This document shows positions 43,633 through 51,118 of a DNA stretch of 64,000 nt, piece by piece. The first letter of the stretch is position 1; the number at the start of each line of letters is the position of its first letter. The notes beneath the pieces are model-generated. The model made no database searches. It saw only the letters and a program-made list of their open reading frames with translations, and was not told where the DNA came from. The translations under genes and the position numbers were made by a program. Origin of the DNA: an uncultured Fidelibacterota bacterium (GTDB lineage: Bacteria > Fidelibacterota > Marinisomatia > Marinisomatales > UBA1611); NCBI GenBank assembly GCA_913043235.1, contig CAJWLO010000007.1, positions 1 to 64,000 on the forward strand, read 5' to 3'.

Positions 43633-44406
43633 ATGATGAAAATTGCTGTACTGATTAAACAAGTACCTGGTTCAGAATCACCTCTCCCACTAAATAAGGA
43701 TCAACTGTGGTTAGATGAAGCACAGGTAACCTACAGTATGAATCCCCCGGATAATTATGCCTTGGAAGAAGCGCTGCTTATAAAAGAAAAGATTGGGGAA
43801 GGAGAAGTGGTAGCGGTCAGTATGGGTCCAGAGCGGGTGGGAAAGGTTATCCGTGAAGGACTTGCCAAGGGAGCAGATCGAGGTATTCATTTGAAAGAAG
43901 ATGGTCAGATCGAAACTGATCCTTTATCTATTGCAAAGAGTTTTGCATCTGTGTTAAAAGATGAGAATTTTAGTTTAGTCTTAAGTGGTTTACAGTCAGA
44001 TGATACGGGGATGGGCCAGACAGGAATTCTGATTGGTGAACTGCTGGGAATGGCTACGGCAACACTGGTTGTGGAAACGGAAATATTGAATGAGCAGATT
44101 CGCGTTAAGCGTGAGCTTGAATCAGGTTGGTTCCAATGGGTGAATTTTCCCCTGCCGTCTTCCATCAGTATTCAATCGGGACTGAACACACCTCGTTATC
44201 CCTCGCTAAAAGGGATAATGGGTGCCAAGAAAAAAGAGATAAGGGTTATACCAGAAGCTGAGCATCAAATTGTTAAAAGGGCTCAAACCATTGAACAAGT
44301 TTTTGTACCCCAGACGACCAAAAAAACGGAAGTGATTGAAGGAAATTCGGATACGGCGGTCGCACGTATTATAGAAATTCTAAAATCCGATGTGAAAGTT
44401 TTATAA
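43633..44406 (+). CDS. etfB: electron transfer flavoprotein beta subunit
   Basis: A 257-residue protein with KIAVLIKQVPGSESPLPLN at the start, EGEVVAVSMGPERVGKVIRE near 57 and GLQSDDTGMGQTGILIGELL near 120. It carries AMP in family members. With etfA it accepts electrons from the acyl-CoA dehydrogenases of this window. The first two codons are both ATG (43633, 43636). etfA follows after three bases. Confidence 0.95.
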   Translation: MMKIAVLIKQVPGSESPLPLNKDQLWLDEAQVTYSMNPPDNYALEEALLIKEKIGEGEVVAVSMGPERVGKVIREGLAKGADRGIHLKEDGQIETDPLSIAKSFASVLKDENFSLVLSGLQSDDTGMGQTGILIGELLGMATATLVVETEILNEQIRVKRELESGWFQWVNFPLPSSISIQSGLNTPRYPSLKGIMGAKKKEIRVIPEAEHQIVKRAQTIEQVFVPQTTKKTEVIEGNSDTAVARIIEILKSDVKVL

Positions 44407-44409
44407 GCC

Positions 44410-45351
44410 ATGGATATTTTAGTTGTTTTGGAAGATAATCACGGATCATTGCACCGTATGAGCAGGGAGGCTATTGCTGGAGCACAGAAAATTGGTGGGA
44501 CAGTATCGGCGCTTGCTTTAGGTAAAAATGCTGATTCTATGGCTGGTGAATTGACTAATATTGATATTGAATATGTGATTACAGTAAAGCACGATCTGAT
44601 ATCTTCATATAATGCAGATGGATATACTGAAGTTGTTAAGCAAGTGATTGAATCTGAATCACCCAATATTATTATAGCGGGTCACACATACCAGACAAGA
44701 GATTTTATGCCCAGGGTAAGTGCCAAACTGGATATACCATTTATACCTGATATTGTGGCATTGAATAGCAATCGTTTTGTAAAACAGGTTTTGAATGCAA
44801 AATTGAATGCTACTATTTCTGCTTCCAAAGATATGTGTATCTTGAGTTTCCAATCCGCTGCATTTAGTGATGATGATTTATTGCCGGGTTCCTGTAATAT
44901 TCAGCCCATGGAAATAAACCTGGATTCCTCTATAGTTCGTTCAATAACTGAAGAGCCTTTTCAGGAAGATGCAGGTGATGTTGATCTGGAGAACGCTGAT
45001 TTTATTATTTCTGTAGGAAGAGGTATAGAAAAGGAAGAAAATATACCTATGGTTTTTGATCTGGCCAAAGCACTGGGAGCAGAAGTATCAGCCAGCAGAC
45101 CGGTGGTTGATTCTGGTTGGATGGATTCTTTCCGTCAAGTAGGCAGCTCAGGACAAACAGTTGCACCTAAATTATATTTTTCCTTGGGCATTTCCGGCGC
45201 CATCCAGCACGTAGTGGGAATGAAAGGATCTAAGAATATCCTGGCTATTAATAAAGACTCTGAAGCACCCATCTTCGAAATTGCAGACTATGCGGTAATC
45301 GGCGATATCCTGGATATCATACCCAAGCTTCTTGAAGCACTCCAAGAATAA
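44410..45351 (+). CDS. etfA: electron transfer flavoprotein alpha subunit
   Basis: A 313-residue protein with FAD-domain signatures at the C-terminus: ADFIISVGRGIEKEENIPMV near 196, GAEVSASRPVVDSGWMD near 224, and YFSLGISGAIQHVVGMKGSK followed by NILAINKDSEAPIFEIADY near 257. The start ATG has little Shine-Dalgarno signal, consistent with coupling to etfB. The membrane FeS oxidoreductase follows after 12 bases. Confidence 0.95.
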   Translation: MDILVVLEDNHGSLHRMSREAIAGAQKIGGTVSALALGKNADSMAGELTNIDIEYVITVKHDLISSYNADGYTEVVKQVIESESPNIIIAGHTYQTRDFMPRVSAKLDIPFIPDIVALNSNRFVKQVLNAKLNATISASKDMCILSFQSAAFSDDDLLPGSCNIQPMEINLDSSIVRSITEEPFQEDAGDVDLENADFIISVGRGIEKEENIPMVFDLAKALGAEVSASRPVVDSGWMDSFRQVGSSGQTVAPKLYFSLGISGAIQHVVGMKGSKNILAINKDSEAPIFEIADYAVIGDILDIIPKLLEALQE

Positions 45352-45363
45352 ATTATAGGGCGA

Positions 45364-47208
45364 ATGCACTCTATTATATTCTTTCCCGTTGAAAAATTAA
45401 TATTAGCCAGCTTGATGCTGGCTGCTCTGGGCTCGTTCGGTTTTGAGATTGCCCGCCGGGTCGCAATAATTTCTAAGGGAACTAGGTCTTTGCCTCTAGA
45501 CCGTTTCCTAGAACGGATTTATCGTGTTTTCATGGAAGTGATAATTCAGGAAAAAGTGATACGAGAACGTCCTTGGCCCGGATTAGCACACGCTTTCGTT
45601 TTTTGGGGTTTTCTAATATTTGGGCTTGTAACGATTGATCATTTTGCTATTGGGCTTCACAAACCAATCCTATCTGAAAAAGCTCATATAGCATATTCCT
45701 ACATTGTAATCCCTTTTGCTGTACTGGTGATCATAGGTATACTTTTTCTGGCCTATCGCAGATTCATTACCCGCCCAAAAGTATTGGGTAAAATTTCCCC
45801 AACATCAGGGCTGGTAGCCTTATTCATTGTGGTTTTAATGATTACATATATTATTGGAGAAACCAATATTTCGCCTTTGGCCTGGAAAATTAATTGGTGG
45901 GTTCACAGCATCGTGATCCTAGCCTTCCTTTTTCTGATTCCCAGAAGCAAGCATCTTCATTTGGTGTTGGGGCCTTTTAATATATTTTTCCGTCCTTTCA
46001 GCCAGCCTGAGCATACTCCAGTACACATTGATCTGGAAGGAGATGAGGATGAACTAGATGTCATGCTCTCTGACTTAACAAAACTTACAAAAAATCAGGC
46101 GCTTGATATTTTTTCCTGTGTGGAGTGTGGGCGCTGCACGGATGTATGTCCAGCAAACCGTGGCGGCGGTCTTTTGGATCCTAAACATCATTTTATCCTG
46201 GATTTACGTGAACCTTTGTTGGAAGAAAAAGATGTAGCTGTATTAGACCGCATCAACGTTGAAGCTGGTTGGGAATGTACCACCTGCCAAGCCTGTACAG
46301 AAATATGTCCAGTGGGAAATCATGTTGAAAAGTCTGATGAAATAAGAAGGCTGGAAGTCCTTGTTGAAGGAAGGGTTCCACAAGAGTACCAGAAATTATT
46401 CACTAATCTCCAAGAAACAGGCAATACAGAAGGAGCATCAGTTAGTGCTTTTGCAGATTCATTACCTGTATATACAGAAGACAAGGAATATGTTCTTTGG
46501 CTAGGTTGTTTTGCTCGGCATGGAATGGACCCTGATTTTCATCATTCTGTGGAGAACTTTACAAAAATTTTGGACACGGTAGGGATCACATATGGTGTAT
46601 TAAAAGATGAACAATGTTCTGGAGATCCTGCAAATCGTTTGGGAGATAAACTTACCTATACTATGTTACGGGAACATAACTTAGATCAACTTTCAGAAGC
46701 TCAAAAAGTTGTCACACTTTGTCCCCATTGTGCTGTAAACCTAAGCAAAGAATATGCAAAATATAGTTCAATTAATTATACCGTTGAGCACCATACTCAG
46801 GTTTTAGGACGATTGATTAAAGAAGGAAAAATAAAGGTTCAGATGAGTGAGAATGGTAAAGTAACTTATCATGACCCGTGCAATCTATCTAGAATTTTGG
46901 ATATTGTGGATGAACCTCGAACGGCTATTAAGGCTGTAACGTCTGATTTTCAGGAATTGGATGAAAATGGACGTGAAACTTTATGCTGTGGAGCGGGAGG
47001 TGCTTTATGGTGGAAAAAAGAGACAAAAGGACGTACACATTTGGTGAGAGCAGAACAGGTAGTTGAATCCAAGGTAGATACGGTTGTTACAGGTTGCAAT
47101 TTTTGCTATGGAATGATGAAGCAGGGGTTAGGGCCTATGACACCGGAAAACCAGAGTGAAATACGTGTAAAAGATGTGGCGGATTTAGTAGCAGAAAATC
47201 TGTCCTAG
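45364..47208 (+). CDS. membrane FeS oxidoreductase (ETF:quinone oxidoreductase-like, DUF224/CCG)
   Basis: A 614-residue protein. N-terminal residues about 10-210 form five to six membrane spans of NarI/cytochrome-b type with several His. A ferredoxin-like domain has CVECGRCTDVCP near residue 256 and CTTCQACTEICPVG near 304, and the C-terminus has two CCG-type cysteine domains, with CPHC near 456 and ETLCCGAGGALW near 539. Together with etfBA it matches the proposed ETF:menaquinone oxidoreductase of Syntrophomonas-type bacteria, delivering acyl-CoA-derived electrons to quinone. Confidence 0.9.
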   Translation: MHSIIFFPVEKLILASLMLAALGSFGFEIARRVAIISKGTRSLPLDRFLERIYRVFMEVIIQEKVIRERPWPGLAHAFVFWGFLIFGLVTIDHFAIGLHKPILSEKAHIAYSYIVIPFAVLVIIGILFLAYRRFITRPKVLGKISPTSGLVALFIVVLMITYIIGETNISPLAWKINWWVHSIVILAFLFLIPRSKHLHLVLGPFNIFFRPFSQPEHTPVHIDLEGDEDELDVMLSDLTKLTKNQALDIFSCVECGRCTDVCPANRGGGLLDPKHHFILDLREPLLEEKDVAVLDRINVEAGWECTTCQACTEICPVGNHVEKSDEIRRLEVLVEGRVPQEYQKLFTNLQETGNTEGASVSAFADSLPVYTEDKEYVLWLGCFARHGMDPDFHHSVENFTKILDTVGITYGVLKDEQCSGDPANRLGDKLTYTMLREHNLDQLSEAQKVVTLCPHCAVNLSKEYAKYSSINYTVEHHTQVLGRLIKEGKIKVQMSENGKVTYHDPCNLSRILDIVDEPRTAIKAVTSDFQELDENGRETLCCGAGGALWWKKETKGRTHLVRAEQVVESKVDTVVTGCNFCYGMMKQGLGPMTPENQSEIRVKDVADLVAENLS

Positions 47209-47254
47209 AACCTTTTGGAATTATGAATCAATTATGTAAAAATAGGGAATTCTT

Positions 47255-48784
47255 TTAGCAGATTGTTCCAGTACCGCCACGTCGCGGATCACCTACTGCT
47301 GAAGTAGGGGTTACTGCATTGACGCCGCCAAAAAAAAGATTAATCTCATCCCATGGATGTAGCTGAAAATTCTGGGGTAATAACTCCAATGTTGTTTCCG
47401 GTTCAAAGTGGAGAATACTTCCTTCCAGATGAATTCTGGCAGCGTAAACGGCGGATTCAAGATCCATATTTTTAACAAAAAAGTTCAATATTACCTGAGA
47501 GATTGCTGATCGAAGCCGATTACTTCCCCCGCTGCCTAATACCATTTCAACTCCTTTTTTCCCCATGACTAAGGTAGGGGATATCATGGTTGGTAGTCGC
47601 CTCTGCCATGGCCACTGGTGAAAGCCTTGCGGATTTAAATCCTCCTCGCCAAGCATATTATTTAGCATGGTGCCCATTCCCGGGATGACATAACCGCAGC
47701 CTTCACCGTTGGTAGTGGTGACACTGGCAGCATTTCCCTGCTTGTCTAAAATACTCACATGGGTTGTAGCACCCTGAGATGCGGGATTTTGTTCATTTTT
47801 CAATGAAGTGTCTCCAGAATTGAATAACTGCAGGTAATGGTTAAATACCTTAGGTTCCAATACCTGAGATATCTGGAATTCATCTTCCGGATCAAGGCAG
47901 ATTTCATTTCTGGCAATAGAAGTGACCTGCATAGCTTTTATAAGATTTATTAAATCAAAAGCGGAAGCAGATTTTGATTGTTGCAGGAGTTGTAGGAAAA
48001 AGGTGATCAGTGTACCGCCGGTTGCAGGTGCCGGATTGGTATAAATGGTTTTTCCATGAAACTTACTTTTTAGTGGATTTCTTTCGATCACGTTGTACTG
48101 TGTAAGGCTTTCTTTGGTCAGGAGACCTTTTTCTCCTATAGTTTCAAGAATCATCTTTGCACCATCTCCCTCATAGAAATATCTGGCTCCTTCGATAATA
48201 AGTATTTCCAACAGATCTGCAAAGGCAGGATTTTGAAAACGGTCACCTTGTTTTAATAGTTTTCCGTCTGGTTTGAATAATTTATTCCCTTCGTGAGAAT
48301 GGGTCAAGATCGGTTCCAGAATCTTGACAAGATAGGATTGGGCTTCGTTAAGAATAACCCCAGATCTGGCGGTCTCCATTGCTGGTTCCAAAACAATTTT
48401 CAGCGGTAGTTGTCCCAATTTTTGTTGAACATGTAAAAGACCGGCGGCATTTCCAGGTACAGCAACTGAACCCTGACCTATATAAAACTGTTGTTGGCTG
48501 GGTCCGAAATCCACCAGAATGTTAAAAAAATCTAACTCTTTTTCTGGTTGTGGCGGCGGTGTATCTACAAAGAAATCATAAAGGATTGGATTAGAGTTTT
48601 CTGGATAGGCCAAGAAAGCGCCTCCTCCGCCGGGACCGGTGAGATTATATTCCGATACCATGGAGGTGAAGACTGCTCCTACGGCGGCGTCAAAAGCATT
48701 GCCACCATTTTTCAGGATTAGAGAGGCTGCCTCGACTGTTGATTTTTCCCCGCCAGCGATTGAACCATATTTCATCATATTCAA
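47255..48784 (-). CDS. ggt: gamma-glutamyltranspeptidase family protein
   Basis: A 509-residue Ntn-hydrolase. The autoprocessing Thr is in ASQGATTHVSILDKQGNAAS near residue 338, followed by TTNGEGCGYVIPGMGTMLNN; the end SAVGDPRRGGTGT is typical. It cleaves glutathione or transfers gamma-glutamyl groups. No signal peptide is visible (it starts MNMMKYGSIAGGEKS), unlike E. coli Ggt, so the location is uncertain; an upstream exported start is not seen. Confidence 0.9.
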   Translation of the reverse strand: MNMMKYGSIAGGEKSTVEAASLILKNGGNAFDAAVGAVFTSMVSEYNLTGPGGGGAFLAYPENSNPILYDFFVDTPPPQPEKELDFFNILVDFGPSQQQFYIGQGSVAVPGNAAGLLHVQQKLGQLPLKIVLEPAMETARSGVILNEAQSYLVKILEPILTHSHEGNKLFKPDGKLLKQGDRFQNPAFADLLEILIIEGARYFYEGDGAKMILETIGEKGLLTKESLTQYNVIERNPLKSKFHGKTIYTNPAPATGGTLITFFLQLLQQSKSASAFDLINLIKAMQVTSIARNEICLDPEDEFQISQVLEPKVFNHYLQLFNSGDTSLKNEQNPASQGATTHVSILDKQGNAASVTTTNGEGCGYVIPGMGTMLNNMLGEEDLNPQGFHQWPWQRRLPTMISPTLVMGKKGVEMVLGSGGSNRLRSAISQVILNFFVKNMDLESAVYAARIHLEGSILHFEPETTLELLPQNFQLHPWDEINLFFGGVNAVTPTSAVGDPRRGGTGTIC

Positions 48785-49165
48785 TAAAAATACGGGGATA
48801 TCAGCGCTTATGCAAGTTTGTCTATTTCAGTAATAACAATTTTTTATTTATTAATTGATTCCCGTTTGCACCCGGGGAAAAACCCCCGCTGGCAGATCTG
48901 CCAGCATCACATTTTATTTCATGGAAACTAGAAAGATAAATTTAAAATTCTAATATAGCAATCCCAGTTACCAACTATCTAGGTTGTGCAATATAGTTCA
49001 ACCAATTTAGAGCCAATATTTTGCTTTGCTTTGTGGAATATTAGGTTGATGTTAAATGTCTGGGCTATTAAAATAGTATAATCTTTTTTGCCTGTATTAA
49101 ATAACCAACTTGATTTTGTATAGATAAAAACAAATTTTATAAAATTTCTTCATAATTGCCACACT
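48785..49165. other. 381-base AT-rich intergenic region
   Basis: It lies between the ggt start (minus, 48784) and the end of the TlpA-like gene, so it should hold the ggt promoter. Apart from the GC-rich palindrome at 48888-48905 and the neighbouring CCGGGG/CCCC repeat, I see no frame above about 30 codons that looks coding, and no RNA gene. Confidence 0.5.
48888..48905. repeat. perfect 18-base palindrome next to a G/C run
   Basis: GCTGGCAGATCTGCCAGC is its own reverse complement. On the minus strand it is followed by five G and five T, then CCCC, so it could fold as a hairpin; terminator function for the ggt upstream side is possible, but no gene ends just before it on that strand. Confidence 0.7.
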
Positions 49166-50566
49166 TTAAATATTAGGGAGTTTCATCACTCTGGGTTTTT
49201 CTAAATGCCCATCTATAAATTTCCGCACATCATCGGAAGAAGGCCTGGGTGCCTGTGCTGTGATAATTTTCCCTTCACTATCAATCATCATAAACCGAGG
49301 AATAAGGCCAACACTAAATGCTTTCATGAAGTCTGAATTTAAACCTTCAGCATCATAAAGCTGGATACCACCAACATTTTTTTCCGGAACCATTTTCCTC
49401 CATTTATCATAATCATTTTTGGAGTCAATAGAAATACTTACAAAATCAATGTCTTTTTCTGCATATTCTTTAATCAATTCTTTTAAAGCAGGCATCTCTT
49501 TAAGACATGGGCCACACCAGGTTGCCCAGACATCAATATACAGTAATTTTCCTCTTAAATCCTCTAGAGATGTCATTCCACCATCAAAATTCTCATAATT
49601 AAAATCCACTGAGGCGAATCCAGTTTTAGTAGACTTAGCCGAGTTATATCTCAGCGTAAGCTTATCTTTCATTCTATCGGTGGTTAATAGTCCCATAATA
49701 ATACCATAGTCTTCATCAAGGGTGGTGTTATCTTCATTCATTTGCCTTATTAACATACTGGCAAATTGTTCCCGAATATCCAAGCTATTTATATCACTGA
49801 TTTTATTTTTGACAAAATCTATTATTTTTAAGTCTGGATCTTTTTCTAATGCTCTTTTGGATGATAGCCTAAAATGTTCAATGATGAGATTTCTATATGC
49901 CCTTGAATATCTGAAAATTTCATTATCATCGATATCCATATTTATAATAGGGTCATAATAGTTGTCCGGTAGAGTCGGATCTATTTTCTTGTGGTAGTTG
50001 TAGAATTTTTGATAATTATTATATGTTTGTAAATATTCATACTCTATTATTTTTCTTTCCAACTCTCTATCTTCCAGTTTTAATTCCGATTTAGAAAGTA
50101 AACTAAATAACGTATCTCTAGTTCTTTCGATTTTTGGCAAAAACTCATTAAGCGGAACAACAAAATATTCTTTAGGATCACCAACAAGGTTTGCTCTAAG
50201 TAGAGATTTTGCTACATTATAGTTATTTTCAATTTTTAATTCCCCAGAATAATCCATTGAATTGTAAAAGTCGTTTGCATCAATACTAACGTTTACATCA
50301 TGTTCTTTTTTAAATCTAACAGTTGTGTAAGATCTCCCTATCTGGAAAAAATAATAACCATCTTCTTCGATAGCCACTGGGCCGCTAAAATTGCCAGATG
50401 AATCGATATCAATCTCTTGTTTAAGAGTACTATTATAGTTTGTGACCTTTAGAATATTTTCAGTATTATTTTTTATATTTCCTGAAAAGGTTATATGCGA
50501 TGCCTCATCTTTCATGCAGGAAATAAAGAAGAAGACCAAGGTAAAAACTTGAAGAAAAGTTTTCAT
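49166..50566 (-). CDS. TlpA-like thioredoxin-fold lipoprotein
   Basis: A 466-residue protein with a lipoprotein signal (MKTFLQVFTLVFFFISC, Cys 17), an N-terminal beta-rich DUF4369-like domain to about residue 110, a helical middle, and a C-terminal redoxin with the WATWCGPCLKEMP active site near residue 350. This is the usual Bacteroidetes layout. It should act as a thiol reductase or disulfide-exchange protein at the outer face of the membrane. Confidence 0.88.
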   Translation of the reverse strand: MKTFLQVFTLVFFFISCMKDEASHITFSGNIKNNTENILKVTNYNSTLKQEIDIDSSGNFSGPVAIEEDGYYFFQIGRSYTTVRFKKEHDVNVSIDANDFYNSMDYSGELKIENNYNVAKSLLRANLVGDPKEYFVVPLNEFLPKIERTRDTLFSLLSKSELKLEDRELERKIIEYEYLQTYNNYQKFYNYHKKIDPTLPDNYYDPIINMDIDDNEIFRYSRAYRNLIIEHFRLSSKRALEKDPDLKIIDFVKNKISDINSLDIREQFASMLIRQMNEDNTTLDEDYGIIMGLLTTDRMKDKLTLRYNSAKSTKTGFASVDFNYENFDGGMTSLEDLRGKLLYIDVWATWCGPCLKEMPALKELIKEYAEKDIDFVSISIDSKNDYDKWRKMVPEKNVGGIQLYDAEGLNSDFMKAFSVGLIPRFMMIDSEGKIITAQAPRPSSDDVRKFIDGHLEKPRVMKLPNI

Positions 50567-50825
50567 AATTAACTGTTTTTAATTAATAGTTTGTTGAAAG
50601 AATTTGATTAGAACATGAATATACTATAATGAACTAAGATCACTAATTACTTTTATTATTATCATAACAATTAATCTTTTATTTAGTTCCATCAGTCAAA
50701 GTAAGCGAATTATGATTCCAAATGTCCTCCGTCGGCAAAACCTTGCCCCGTAGCCAAATATAGCCAAAAAGTATGCAAAAAATTGTGTATTTGTGCAAAT
50801 TAGCCAGAAATGAAATATAACAAAA

Positions 50826-50847
50826 AACCCCACAAAATAGTGGGGTT
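50826..50847 (-). terminator. terminator downstream of the tRNA fragment
   Basis: On the minus strand the stem AACCCCAC/GTGGGGTT (50840-50847 with 50826-50833, six-base loop) is followed by a T-rich tract. It comes 18 bases after the CCA end of the tRNA fragment, as expected for the original tRNA gene's terminator. Confidence 0.8.
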
Positions 50848-50864
50848 TCTCATCAGAGATATCT

Positions 50865-50915
50865 TGGTAGCGGAGGAGGGACTCGAACCCCCGACACACG
50901 GATTATAATTCCACT
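50865..50915 (-). tRNA. 3' half of a tRNA gene (fragment, no 5' half)
   Basis: The minus strand gives a complete T-arm (GGGGG-TTCGAGT-CCCTC), 3' acceptor strand CTCCGCT, discriminator A and encoded CCA, preceded by an anticodon stem-loop GGA-ATTATAA-TCC with TAT in the anticodon position. The usual relative of this sequence reads CAT there (Ile2 or Met), so the anticodon may be mutated. No D-arm or 5' acceptor is found upstream. It resembles an attachment-site scar of a tRNA-targeting element, or a decayed duplicate. Confidence 0.7.
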
Positions 50916-51118
50916 AATCTTCTAAAGATAATTAAAACAGATTTAGAAGGTAAAATGTAACCTCATTGTTATTACATCATATTAGCTCCAATCCCCCCAG
51001 GTTTTTTGTTTGTGGACATTTAGGACTGGCGAGGTGTAATATTAATCTGGTAGAATAATTCCGTATTGTTTATATAGTACGAATAGTACCCACTGATATG
51101 TAACATTATTTAATTGAA

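Larger units (their letters stand above)
50567..51118. other. 552-base region with tRNA fragment and short repeats
   Basis: Contains the tRNA 3' fragment and its terminator (listed separately). To their left, TAGCCAAA occurs twice about 10 bases apart, with a third TAGCCAGAAA copy further on and a GGCAA/TTGCC hairpin near 50734-50750. To their right the sequence is AT rich and I find no complete tRNA 5' half or D-arm on the minus strand, and no integrase frame. Confidence 0.5.

Noticed and set aside
50734-50845. TAGCCAAA repeats as integrase arm-type sites
   Set aside because: They lie on the side expected to be chromosomal for an attR-type scar, the repeats are short in AT-rich DNA, and no integrase is present, so I mention them only as context.
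50696-50899. 67-codon minus-strand frame beginning MCRGFESLL
   Set aside because: It runs through the T-arm and acceptor of the tRNA fragment and the terminator. CRGFESL is the well-known translation of a tRNA 3' end, not a protein.
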